Assembly: GCA_002104905.1 (NCBI GenBank)
Contig: MCFE01000741.1
Coordinates: 1-40,599, forward strand
Reading direction: 5' to 3'
Origin: Basidiobolus meristosporus CBS 931.73
Taxonomy: Eukaryota; Basidiobolomycota; Basidiobolomycetes; Basidiobolales; Basidiobolaceae
Length of the DNA: 40,599 bases
Shown: positions 20,837 to 29,869 of the stretch, piece by piece
Layout of the letters: the number at the start of each line of letters is the position of its first letter
How positions within the stretch are numbered: position 1 is the stretch's first letter
The notes under the pieces: generated by a model
The model's input: only the letters and a program-made list of their open reading frames with translations
Database searches by the model: none
Told to the model about the DNA's origin: nothing
Program-made: the position numbers and the translations under genes

Positions 20837-20843
20837 TATAAAG
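20837..20843 (+). promoter_or_regulatory. TATA box of the unit II B gene
   Basis: TATAAAG starts 41 bp before the ATG at 20878. Confidence 0.7.
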
Positions 20844-20877
20844 TGAGCTTACGACTAGTTTTACGCTATTCATCAAA

Positions 20878-21432
20878 ATGCAGCTTACTCTCACTTTACT
20901 CGCTTTGTACTTTGCTTCTATCCATGCATTCCCTGCCACAGAAGATATCTCTTCTCCGGTTAGCTACGGTGACAATTTGTGCGGGGAGCAAGTAAGTCCT
21001 TGCTACCTAGAAACTCAATCGCCTGCAGATGACTATCAGCCGGAAAAGGATGAGGGTGATGGCTATATGGATGAGAATGAGGGTGAAGATGAAGGCGAAG
21101 GTGAAGATTCAATGGATGGCACTACAACTCAGCCAGAATCATCCTACGAGATGCCCAACTTCAATATAGCCGACCTGCAACCAAGACAGGCCTTGTTGGA
21201 CAGAGTGAACGCTCACTCATCCAGTGATGCTGATGCTCTGTCGAACTCTAATCAGTTTGACCAAGCGCAGGTTATCGACCAAACCCTCTATCAGCCTAAG
21301 CAGCAACAGCCGCGGATCATTATCACTCAGCCAGCCGCCCGTAGCTATGGTGGAGGCCAGAAGAAGTACAAGAGGTCGGCACATAAGTACTTCAAGATCA
21401 GATATTTCAGTGGGAATCGATACATTGATTAA
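20878..21432 (+). CDS. Family B secreted basic-tail protein, 184 aa
   Basis: Complete array B gene. Residues 1-17 are a signal peptide (MQLTLTLLALYFASIHA). Cys35 and Cys42 form the C-x6-C-Y pair also seen in family A. Residues 57-80 are highly acidic (Glu/Asp/Gly). The core runs from ALLDRV (105-110) through D119-x-L121-x3-N125 to VIDQTLYQP (132-140). After a Gln/Pro linker and IIITQPAARSYGGG comes a basic aromatic tail starting at 161 (QKKYKRSAHKYFK) and ending SGNRYID. K165-R166 is a possible Kex2 site that would free an 18-residue C-terminal peptide (inference). The stop overlaps an AATAAA (21432-21437), so the 3' UTR should be very short. Unrecognised family. Confidence 0.85.
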   Translation: MQLTLTLLALYFASIHAFPATEDISSPVSYGDNLCGEQVSPCYLETQSPADDYQPEKDEGDGYMDENEGEDEGEGEDSMDGTTTQPESSYEMPNFNIADLQPRQALLDRVNAHSSSDADALSNSNQFDQAQVIDQTLYQPKQQQPRIIITQPAARSYGGGQKKYKRSAHKYFKIRYFSGNRYID

Positions 21433-21437
21433 ATAAA
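21432..21437 (+). terminator. Poly(A) signal overlapping the B stop codon
   Basis: The last A of the TAA stop is the first base of AATAAA. The B gene at 28417-28971 has the same arrangement (AATAAATAAA across its stop). Confidence 0.55.
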
Positions 21438-21713
21438 CATTTCATTTGGTCACCTAATATTGATATGAAACATCATCAGCCGTGCTTCGTGAATTACCAC
21501 ACTACTGCTGAAATATCAAAAGCATATGTGTATATATTAGGGTATACATTGGTGTATTTATCAGTGTATTTATCGTGCTGTAACCATATAATCTACGCGA
21601 TATCAATGCGATTGAGCCGATGATGGCAGAGCGAATGCTAATTTTCAATCTGATAAAGTTAACTAACTATTGCTACCATCAACGTTGTAACCATGTTATA
21701 ATGGTTCCCATGC

Positions 21714-21720
21714 TATGTAT
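21714..21720 (+). promoter_or_regulatory. TATA-like box of the unit II A gene
   Basis: TATGTAT lies 47 bp before the ATG, at the place where the other A genes have TATATAT. One base is changed, so this promoter may be weaker. Confidence 0.5.
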
Positions 21721-21760
21721 TCCCGAGTGTACTTGGCAATGAACTCAGCAGTTCTCAAAG

Positions 21761-22339
21761 ATGCGTACATTCATTGTATCCTTGATCTTGGGCCTTGCCT
21801 CTCTTCAAGCCGCCGTTGCTGCTCCAGCCCCATGCTCCGAATCATGCAACCGTGAGCATAGAAGAGTCCGTTATCGCAGGTATTCATGCTCGGACCAAGC
21901 AAGCAACTGCTACCAGCAAGTCCAGGTTCAGCCCACTGTTGAAACGCCAAACGTCCAAGTGCCATTGTTGCGTCAGGTGTTCACCACCGTGACCAGAAAG
22001 CATGACAATCTGAACACTGCCAACGCCAACAGTGACAAGAGTCTCGATGTTCAGTTTCAAGCAGGCCCTAGCCTCGAAGTAGAAGGTTCAGCTAGCGCAT
22101 CCGAGTATGCCAAACAGAAGGGTGCTGAGCACTCAGACGATGGCTCTGACTACCCTACTGTTATAATTCAGCCTGCACAAGATGAGACATACTCCACACC
22201 AGTAGTGGACACCCAATGCATCGAAGGATGTTCTGACCAAGATACACAGTACACTGAGCCCATGGTAGATGTTCAATGTGGCGATGACTGTGCTAATCAG
22301 GACTCACAGTATACTGAGCCCATGGAAGACACTCAATGA
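21761..22339 (+). CDS. Family A secreted Cys-repeat protein, 192 aa
   Basis: Intact. Signal peptide 1-20 (MRTFIVSLILGLASLQAAVA). The N-terminal module has Cys25, 29, 43 and 50 (C-x3-C and C-x6-C-Y-Q) around a basic REHRRVRYRR stretch. The core is L69-L70-x2-V73-x8-D82-x-L84-x3-N88. Then comes a Ser/Ala/Glu region (QAGPSLEVEGSASASEYAKQ). The C-terminus has two 20-residue repeats and a half (T-Y-S-T-P-V-V-D-T-Q-C-x3-C..., then QYTEPMVDVQCGDDC..., then QYTEPMEDTQ). That gives eight Cys in the mature protein, four at each end, which could form disulfides after secretion. AATAAA lies at 22368-22373. Unknown family. Confidence 0.85.
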   Translation: MRTFIVSLILGLASLQAAVAAPAPCSESCNREHRRVRYRRYSCSDQASNCYQQVQVQPTVETPNVQVPLLRQVFTTVTRKHDNLNTANANSDKSLDVQFQAGPSLEVEGSASASEYAKQKGAEHSDDGSDYPTVIIQPAQDETYSTPVVDTQCIEGCSDQDTQYTEPMVDVQCGDDCANQDSQYTEPMEDTQ

Positions 22340-23029
22340 ACCAACGACTGCACTTGAGCCCAAATCCAATAAAATTTCATTATTCATGTTATTTTTCGCC
22401 TCGTATGGGATAGCAGAAATATAGCCGTTACCATCAAGAAAATAAGGGTATTTTACTAACTCAACACCATGCCAATTTCCGCATTTCCCTCTGATAACCC
22501 GAAGTCCAGTGACCAATCCAGGAAAAGGGTAAGAAACGTCTTGAAGTACTGCTTGAAGGTCATGGGTAGCTTATTCAATAGGTTTTATGTGGGTTTAGTC
22601 AATATGGAAATCGGGTCTCCTTGAGCATATCACCATTCCAAGAAGTTCTAACATGAGTCCGCTATTATAGAGGGTAGGATACATGATAAATAAGGAGAAT
22701 TCGGTGTGTGTCAAATCCAATAGTCTGGTGCTTTTGACTTATACTCACTGGTACCAGCAGAGTGAGAAAATACCAAAGCCCAACTATTGCTTACTACCAT
22801 TACCAGCACATAACTAATATGCACTACAGACAAATGATTCTTATTGTAATTGAGAAAATTGGTGCTTGATCGGCTCTTTCCCTTACATTAATATCTGTTG
22901 ATACTCGCCGTTGTTCCACCCATCCTTGTGGTCATGTCTCTCTTGTAACTTTTTCCTAGTATCAATTGTCAGAAACTGGAGTGATGTCGGTTATATATTA
23001 CATTATCTTATTTATTAAACCTATTCATA

Positions 23030-23465
23030 TCAATAGCTGTCTCTGTATCTACGTCTACGGTAGCGTTGTTGACAACGTTTACACGATGGTTGATCGTCGT
23101 CGTCACTCGAGTCATGAATGTCATCCTCGTCGGGAGTAAACGATTGCACAAATGTCGGTGCAGATGGTTGGTACAATGTTTGATCTACTTGCTGCACCTG
23201 GTCGTACTGATTCTGGTTGGAAAGTGCCTGAGCGTTCTGTGCGGAATTCGTCTTCACATTGTCCAACAATGGATAGGCGTTTGGGGACTCTAGTTGATAG
23301 TATGTTGGTGTATATGGCACTGAATGGCTCATTGTCGGTATTGCCATCAAAGTTCACTGGGATGCCCTGGTCTACTTGCTGGTTGTCATACGTTGCAATG
23401 GGCGATGCATAAGATGCACCGAATAGGAATACTAAGGCGGATAGAATGCGGAAAGTGCGTTGCAT
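23030..23465 (-). pseudogene. Chimeric C2/C1 gene with a 1-bp frameshift
   Basis: The ATG at 23463-23465, signal peptide and promoter match C1. The tail (CQQRYRRRRYRDSY) and downstream flank (AATAGCTGTCTCTGTATC) match C2. An extra G around 23322 (GGCACTGAATGG; C1 reads GACACTAATGG) shifts the frame at about codon 49. The 3' part (core, acidic run, C-x2-C and tail) is otherwise undamaged. Confidence 0.75.
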
Positions 23466-24159
23466 GTTGGCTCTTGATGACACACTGGAAGGCAAACAGT
23501 TACATTTATGTATGGTTTGCTAGATTCATCAGCGATCATCAGCAACCAAACCCAGTTTACTAAATTATGAAGCAAAGGTGAGTAAAGTTAATCAGCATTT
23601 CACTTTCATTGTAATGATCAGTGAATAGGTGTTGATTAACACCGTAATCCAGGCGACCAATCACTTCAGTACAACAAGAAAAATAAATAAACATTCGTCT
23701 TCAATTCTGGGCTTGGCATACCACTTTGGAATGACATACGCGGTAGTGAAGGGACTCGCCAAAATGACTCATACTACGCCTTTTCAAGCTATGGCTTGAA
23801 GTGAGCACACAGGAATGGCTTCATTCTTACGTAGTTCTTGATTTCATAGTTGTAGAACGCTAGGCCACTCTGGTTATATAACAACCTGTAACAATCTTTG
23901 TGAGTGTTATGGGATCATGACTGAATTAATATCTTCACCAGCCTTCAGTCGATAGTATACTGAGTTAAATTTACGATGTAGCATTATGCATTGCACCAAT
24001 TAGCTTAGCTTAGCAAAAATGTAACTCACCTTCACCTCTGTCCAAGTGATCTTCCAGTGTAGCAGACGAATCTTCGAGTTGTGTTGATCTGAAACTGAAG
24101 AGCCGTAAGAATAGTGATTGTTAAGGGTATTAATGTGTATTTATCACAGCACTTCAACT

Positions 24160-24570
24160 GCTAGTTTCTAATGCCCCGACCGAGCAAGTGACTGTTAACA
24201 GCAAGTCCAAGTTCTGCATACTGTTGAAACGTCGAATGTCTAAGTGCCATTATTATGTCAAGTGTTCACCACTGTTACCAAAAAACATGGCAATCTGAGC
24301 ACTGCTAACGCTAATAGGGAAAAGAGTCTTAATGCCAAGCTGGCCCCAGCCTCGAAGTAGAAGGTTCAGCCAGCGCATCCGAGTACGCCAAACTGAAGAG
24401 TGCTGAGCAATCAGACGATGGCTCTAATTTCCCATTGTTGTGACTTAGCCTGCACAAGATGAGACATACACTACACCAGTAGTAGACACCCAATGCGTTG
24501 AAGGATGCGCTGATCAAGATACTGAAAGGAATACAAGAGATCGGCTCAGATATTATAGTGGAAATAGACA
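24160..24570 (+). pseudogene. Family A' pseudogene fused to a family B tail
   Basis: A' sequence with stops (TCTAAGTGCC; TTGTGACTTAG) runs through the core and the QAGPSLEVE region to the first Cys repeat. At about 24523 it jumps to the end of a B gene (AGGAATACAAGAGATCGGCTC...TATTATAGTGGAAATAGA) and the B 3' flank. A deletion between A' and B explains the join. Confidence 0.75.
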
Positions 24571-24822
24571 CAATGAACATCATTTCACTTGACCACCTTA
24601 TATTAAAATGAAACATCAGCATTGATTCGTAAATCACTATACTACAGCTGGAATATCAAAAGCATATGTGCATTTATTGGTGTATTTATCAGTGTATTTA
24701 TCCTCCTGTAATCATGCAAACTACGCGATGATGGTAGACAGAATGCAAATTTTCAATCTGATCAAAGTTAACTAACTATTGCTGCCATCAATGTTGTAAC
24801 CATATTATACTGGCTCCCATGC

Positions 24823-24829
24823 TATATAT
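24823..24829 (+). promoter_or_regulatory. TATA box of the unit III A gene
   Basis: TATATAT starts 47 bp before the ATG at 24870. Confidence 0.65.
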
Positions 24830-24869
24830 TCCAGAGTGAATTCAGCAATGAACTCAGTAGTTCTTACAG

Positions 24870-25448
24870 ATGCGTACATTCATTGTATCCTTGATCTTGG
24901 GCCTTGCCTCTCTTCAAGCCACCATTGCTGCTCCAGTCCTATGCTCCGAATCATGCAACCGTGAGCATAGAAGAGTCCGTTATCGCAGGTATTCATGCTC
25001 AGACCAAGCAAGCAACTGCTACCAGCAATCCCAGGTTCAGCCCACTGTTGAAACGTCAAACGTTCAAGTGCCACTGTTGCGTCAGGTGTTCACCACCGTG
25101 ACCAGAAAGCATGACAATCTGAACACTGCCAACGCCAACAGTGACAAGAGTCTCGATGCTCAGTTTCAGGCAGGCCCTAGCCTCGAAGTAGAAGGTTCAG
25201 CCAGCGCATCCGAGTACGCCAAACAGAAGGGTGCTGAACACTCAGACGATGGCTCTGGTTACCCCATTGTTATAGTTCAGCCTGCACAAGATGAGACATA
25301 CTCCACACCAGTAGTGGACACCCAATGCATCGAAGGATGCTCTGACCAAGATACACAGTACACTGAGCCCATGGTAGATGTTCAATGTGGCGATGACTGT
25401 GCTAATCAGGACTCACAGTATACTGAGCCCATGGAAGACACTCAATGA
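24870..25448 (+). CDS. Family A secreted Cys-repeat protein, 192 aa
   Basis: Intact array copy with the full set of eight mature Cys and two and a half C-terminal repeats. It differs from the unit II copy at scattered positions (for example VLCSESC and QQSQVQPTVETSN in the N-terminal module, DAQFQ in the middle). Promoter at -47 and AATAAA at 25477-25482 are conserved. It is the only intact coding gene left in unit III: its upstream partner B is reduced to a tail, so A can evidently persist without a linked B gene. Confidence 0.85.
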   Translation: MRTFIVSLILGLASLQATIAAPVLCSESCNREHRRVRYRRYSCSDQASNCYQQSQVQPTVETSNVQVPLLRQVFTTVTRKHDNLNTANANSDKSLDAQFQAGPSLEVEGSASASEYAKQKGAEHSDDGSGYPIVIVQPAQDETYSTPVVDTQCIEGCSDQDTQYTEPMVDVQCGDDCANQDSQYTEPMEDTQ

Positions 25449-26095
25449 ACCAACGACTGCACTTGAGCCCAAATCCAATAAAGTTTCATTATTCATGTTA
25501 TTTTTCGTCTCATATGTGATAGCAGAAATATAGCCATTACCAGCATGGGAACAAGAGCATTTGACAAACTCAACACCACGCCAATTTCTTCCCTCTGATG
25601 ACCCGAAGTCCAGCTACCAATTCAGGAGAAGAGTAAGAAGCTGGTTAAGCTTGGCTATGCACGTGTTTAAGTACTGCTCGGAGGTAGTAGGATGGCTTAT
25701 TTAATAAGCTCAACCCGGACCTAGTCAATATGGAGATAGGGCATCCTAGAGTGTATCGCTATCTCAAGAAGTCCAACTATTACTCACTACCATGAGCGCA
25801 CATATAACATGCACCACAGACGAGTGATTCTTATTATAATTGAGAAATTTAGCGCTTGATCGGCTCTTTCCCTTACTTCAATCTCTGTTGATACTCGCCA
25901 TTATTCCACCCATCCCTGTGGGCACATCTCTTGTGTATCATATTTGAAAGCTTGTTTACAGAAGAATTGGGTGTACCTGATAGCCTACATGGACAGGGAC
26001 ACTGGAGTAATATCGATTGTATGATACATTAACCTATTTATTATGCTGGGATCACCATAGTCATAACATGTAGAAAGGCCAACAACCTGTTCTCA

Positions 26096-26532
26096 TCAAT
26101 AGCTGTCTCTGTATCTACGTCTACGGTGGCGTCGTTGACACTGTCTACACGCTGGCTGATTGCCATCATCACCAGAGTCTTGGTCTTCATCCTCGTCGGG
26201 AGCAAATGATTGCACATACGTCGACGCAGATGGTTGGTACAATGTCTGATCTATTTGCTGCACCTGGCCATACTGATTCCGGTTGGGAAGTGCCTGAGCA
26301 TTCTGTACGGAGTTAGTTTGAATATTGTTCAACAAGGGATAAGTAATTAGGGACTCTAGCTGGTAATCTGCCAGCGCATATGATATTAATGGTTCAGTCT
26401 CATAGTCCACTTGGACACCCTGGTCTACTTATTGATTGCCATATGTAACAATAGGCGATGCATAGGATACACCGAATAGGAATACCAATGTTGGACAAAA
26501 TGCGTGGATAAAATGCGGAAATAAGGTTGCAT
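26096..26532 (-). pseudogene. Family C2 pseudogene (unit IV)
   Basis: A 5' part with indels in the signal peptide and a TAA at the Gln codon shared with the C2 copies at 16456 and 30177. Unlike those copies it does not have the 49-bp GGTTGG deletion, so its 3' half (104 codons from 26410) is open. That half keeps the core (LLNNI...QALPNRN), DQTLYQP, an acidic run and the tail ACRQCQRRHRRRRYRDSY. Confidence 0.75.
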
Positions 26533-26943
26533 ATTGGCACTTAGTTACACACTGGAATACAAAAAGTTGCTCTTGTTTTTGTCAACAATCATCAGCAGCC
26601 GAAGCTCAGTTGATAGCTATTCTATGTGGCCAATCATCAATAAAAACAATCCACAGCCAATTGAACCTATGTATCATCGATCTACCCACTTCATTACCTA
26701 TACCATCATCCATTTATTGCTCACCACGACTGCTTGCCATTATTCATTATTGTTCGCAAATTGGAGAGAACAAAACCAAAATGTTTCATGTGAGGAGTCA
26801 TTGCTCATTCCACACATCCCTGTGGTCACGTCTCCTCTGATGTCAGTTGGTGTAATGTGTGTGTTGGATAGCTTACAGAAGTAGCGATTATTTTATAGGA
26901 TTTATTATGAATGCCAAACTAGTGTTATCATGACCCGATTGAA

Positions 26944-27378
26944 TCAAAAGCGGCCGCTGTATCTACTTCTACGGTAGCGTCGTTGACAACGTTTACACGA
27001 TGGCTGATCGTCGTCGTCACTCGAGTCTTCAGTGTCATCCTCGTCGGGAGTAATTGATTGCACATATGTCGGTGCAGATGGTTGGTACAATGTCTGATCT
27101 ACTTGCTGCACCTGGTCGTACTGATTCTGGTTGGAAAGTGCCTGAGCGTTCTGTGCAGAATGAGTCTGAGCGTTGTCCAACAATGGATAGGTGTCTGAGG
27201 ACTCTAGTTGATAGTATATTGGAGTGTATGACATTGACGGTTCATTGTCGGTGTTGCCACCAAAGTCCGCTGGGATACCCTGGTCTATTTGCTGGTTGTC
27301 ATACGTTGCAATGGGTGATGCATAAGATGCACCGAATAGGAATACTAAGGCGGATAGAATGCGGAAAGTGCGTTGCAT
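26944..27378 (-). CDS. Family C secreted basic-tail protein (C1), 144 aa
   Basis: Intact, close to the unit II copy. The ATG at 27376-27378 opens the same signal peptide (MQRTFRILSALVFLFGASYA). Differences are mainly in the N-terminal part of the mature protein (IDQGIPADFGG, PSMSYTPIYYQLESSDTYP) and in the acidic run (TEDSSDDDD). The core, DQTLYQP, C-x2-C and tail RRYRRSRYSGRF are unchanged, which suggests stronger constraint on the C-terminal half (inference from two copies). AATAAA at 26901-26906. Confidence 0.85.
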   Translation of the reverse strand: MQRTFRILSALVFLFGASYASPIATYDNQQIDQGIPADFGGNTDNEPSMSYTPIYYQLESSDTYPLLDNAQTHSAQNAQALSNQNQYDQVQQVDQTLYQPSAPTYVQSITPDEDDTEDSSDDDDQPSCKRCQRRYRRSRYSGRF

Positions 27379-28057
27379 GTTGGCTCTTGATGACGCAGTG
27401 GAAGGCAAACAGTTGCATTTATGTATGGTTTGCTAGATTCATCAGCGATCATCAGCAACCAAACCCAGTTTACTAAATTATGAAGCAGAGGGGAGTAAAG
27501 TTAATCACCATTTCATTTTCATTGTAATGATCGATGAGTAAAAGCTGATTAACACCGTAATCCAAGCGACCAATCACTTCAATAAATAAACACTCTTCAA
27601 TTCTGCGCTGCCGCACGATTTGGTAATGACATTAGCGGTTGTGAAGAGACAAACCAAAATGACTCATACTACGCCTTTTCAAGCTATGGCTTGAGGTGAG
27701 CTCACAGGAATGGCTTCGTTCTTACGTAGTTCTTGATTTCATAGTCATAGAATTGTAACCTGCTCGGGTTATATAGCGACCTGTAGCTATTTTAATGCGT
27801 ATTATGGGATTATGAATGAATTCATATTTTACCAGTCATCATTCGGTAGCATACTGAGCTAGATTAACGATTTAGCATCAAGCGTTGCATCAACCACCAC
27901 AAGATGATACAGCGCCTCTATCCAAGGGATCTCTATTGCCGCAGATGAACTTCAAGTCGAAACATGAACCTGGATTTGTGTTGATTTCAAATTGTAGATT
28001 CATAGGAATAGTGGTTGCTAAGGGTATTAGTGTGAATATATCACTGCGACTATTAAC

Positions 28058-28230
28058 ATATGGCTTTCCAAATGCTCAATGACGTAGCTACTTTTTCTTT
28101 TGGCCGTCGTTGCTGCTTCAATACACTGTGCCCACGGAATATGCTCAGTGTTGTAATGATTGTGCTTAGCAGGACTCACCGACTGCAGACTTTATGGATG
28201 ACACTTAATGTACCGATAAGTGCACTTAAT
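28058..28230 (+). pseudogene. Family A' pseudogene (unit IV), mostly deleted
   Basis: The signal-peptide region (TTTGGCCGTCGTTGCTGC) is joined almost directly to the last Cys repeat and 3' end (CAGTGTTGTAATGATTGTGC), with stops. A shorter version of the unit II A' remnant. Confidence 0.65.
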
Positions 28231-28375
28231 TCAATGAATCTCGATTATCCATATGAGCCCATATCTTCACAAGTACTTAGTGGATAGTCAACCACAGCTG
28301 GACATGGCATGTGAATTCATGGCTTCAAGTGAGTCAGATATAGGATGCAGTATAATAGACTACGCCAAATACCAC

Positions 28376-28382
28376 TATAAAG
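28376..28382 (+). promoter_or_regulatory. TATA box of the unit IV B gene
   Basis: TATAAAG starts 41 bp before the ATG at 28417. Confidence 0.7.
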
Positions 28383-28416
28383 TAAGCTTACGACTGGTTT
28401 TACGCTATTCATCAAA

Positions 28417-28971
28417 ATGCAGCTTACTCTCGCTTTACTCGCTTTGTACTTTGCTTCTATCCATGCATTTCCCGCCACAGAAGATACCTCTTCTCAGGTT
28501 AGCAGCGACAACAACTTGTGCGGGGAGCAAATAAGTCCTTGCTACCAAGAAACTCAATCGCCTGCATACGACTATCAGCCGGAACAGGATGAGGGTGATA
28601 GCTATATGGATGAGAATGAGGGCGAAGATGAAGGCGAAGGTGCGGACTCAATGGATGGCACTACAACTCAGCCAGAGTCATCCTACAACATGCCCAGCTT
28701 CAATATAGCCGATATGCAACCAAGACAGGCCTTGTTGGACAGAGTGAACGCTCACTCATCCAGTGATGCTGATGCTCTGTCGAACTCCAATCAGTTTGAC
28801 CAAGCGCAGGTTGTCGACCAAATCCTTTATCAGCCTAAGCAGCAACAGCCGCGGATCATCATCACTCAGCCAGCCGCCCGTAGCTATGGCGGAGGCCAGA
28901 AGAAGTACAAGAGGTCGGCACATAGGTACTTCAAGATCAGATATTTCAGTGGGAACAGATACATTGAATAA
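28417..28971 (+). CDS. Family B secreted basic-tail protein, 184 aa
   Basis: Intact second array B gene, same length as the unit II copy. Signal peptide MQLTLALLALYFASIHA; Cys pair in LCGEQISPCYQE, here with CYQ exactly as in family A. The acidic tract keeps its pattern (one Glu replaced by Ala, GEGADSMDG). The core ALLDRVNAHSSSDADALSN is identical, followed by VVDQILYQP where the other copy has VIDQTLYQP. The basic tail starts KKYKRSAHRYFK and ends SGNRYIE. The stop lies within AATAAATAAA. A family A gene follows 319 bp downstream on the same strand. Function unknown. Confidence 0.85.
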   Translation: MQLTLALLALYFASIHAFPATEDTSSQVSSDNNLCGEQISPCYQETQSPAYDYQPEQDEGDSYMDENEGEDEGEGADSMDGTTTQPESSYNMPSFNIADMQPRQALLDRVNAHSSSDADALSNSNQFDQAQVVDQILYQPKQQQPRIIITQPAARSYGGGQKKYKRSAHRYFKIRYFSGNRYIE

Positions 28972-29243
28972 ATAAAAATGTCATTTGGCCACCTAATATT
29001 GATATGAAACATCATCAGCCGTAATTCGTGAATTACCACACCAAAGCTGAAATTTTATCAAAAGCATATGCGTATATATTGGTGTATTTACCAGTGTATT
29101 TGTCGTGTTGTAACCAAATAAAGTACGCGATATCAATGCGATTGAGCCGATGATGGTAGAGCGAATACTGCTTTTCAATCTGATAAAGTTAACTAACTAT
29201 TGCTACCATCAATGTTGTAACCATGTTATAATGGTTCCCATGC

Positions 29244-29250
29244 TATATAT
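29244..29250 (+). promoter_or_regulatory. TATA box of the unit IV A gene
   Basis: TATATAT starts 47 bp before the ATG at 29291. Confidence 0.65.
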
Positions 29251-29290
29251 TCCCGAGGGAATTCAGCAATGAACTCAGTAGTTCTCAAAG

Positions 29291-29869
29291 ATGCGTGCAT
29301 TCATTGTATCATTGATCTTGGGCCTTGCCTCTCTTCAAGCCACCATTTCTGCTCCAGTCCCATGCTCCGAATCATGCAACCGTGAGCATAGAAGAGTCCG
29401 TTATCGCAGGTATTCATGCTCGGACCAAGCAAGCAACTGCTACCAGCAAGTGCAGGTTCAGCCCACTGTTGAAACGCCAAACGTCCAAGTGCCATTGTTG
29501 CGTCAGGTGTTCACCACCGTGACCAGAAAGCATGACAATCTGAACACTGCCAACGCCAACAGTGACAAGAGTCTTGATGTTCAGTTTCAAGCAGGCCCTA
29601 GTCTCGAAGTAGAAGGTTCAGCCAGCGCATCCGAGTACGCCAAACAGAAGGATGCTGAACACTCAGACGATGGCTCTGGTTACCCCATTGTTATGGTTCA
29701 GCCTACACAAGATGAGACATACTCCACACCAGTAGTGGACACCCAATGCATCGAAGGATGCTCTGGCCAAGATGCACAGTACACTGAGCCCATGGAAGAT
29801 GTTCAATGTGGCGACAACTGTGCTGATCAGGACTCACAGTATACTGAGCCCATGGAAGACACTCAATGA
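29291..29869 (+). CDS. Family A secreted Cys-repeat protein, 192 aa
   Basis: Intact. Signal peptide MRAFIVSLILGLASLQATIS with the Ala/Pro junction conserved; N-terminal four-Cys module and core unchanged. The C-terminal repeats differ slightly from the other copies (CSGQDAQYTEPMEDVQC, GDNCADQD), so most variation is in the repeats and the signal peptide rather than in the core. AATAAA at 29898-29903. It completes the only full unit. Confidence 0.85.
   Translation: MRAFIVSLILGLASLQATISAPVPCSESCNREHRRVRYRRYSCSDQASNCYQQVQVQPTVETPNVQVPLLRQVFTTVTRKHDNLNTANANSDKSLDVQFQAGPSLEVEGSASASEYAKQKDAEHSDDGSGYPIVMVQPTQDETYSTPVVDTQCIEGCSGQDAQYTEPMEDVQCGDNCADQDSQYTEPMEDTQ

Larger units (their letters stand above)
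18444..22339 (+). repeat. Array unit II: C1, A' pseudogene, B, A
   Basis: The stretch 18444-19117 is the A-downstream flank joined near 18850 to sequence that in other units lies between C2 and C1 (ACCAAAAT-ATTCACACT block), so C2 has been deleted. The stretch 19596-20335 is the conserved C1 5' flank (CAGCGATCATCAGCAACC, then AAATAAATAAACATTCG, then CACACAGGAATGGC-type blocks). Neither flank has a gene of its own. Confidence 0.75.
22340..25448 (+). repeat. Array unit III: chimeric C, A'-B fusion remnant, A
   Basis: The stretch 22340-23029 is the A-downstream flank leading directly into a C gene whose 3' end is C2-like and 5' end C1-like, so recombination has removed one C gene. The stretch 23466-24159 is the C1 5' flank. 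The B gene is lost except for its tail. Confidence 0.7.
25449..29869 (+). repeat. Array unit IV: the complete unit, C2-C1-A'-B-A
   Basis: The only unit with all five positions, 4.4 kb long. Intergenic parts: 25449-26095 is the A-downstream flank; 26533-26943 lies between C2 and C1 and has frames with no relatives; 27379-28057 is the C1 5' flank; 28231-28375 precedes B; 28972-29243 is the B-to-A spacer with the TTAACTAACTATTGCTACC block found before every array A gene. Confidence 0.8.

Noticed and set aside
26534-26884. 116-codon plus-strand frame between C2 and C1
   Set aside because: It lies in the C2-C1 spacer and is broken in the other units that keep the spacer.
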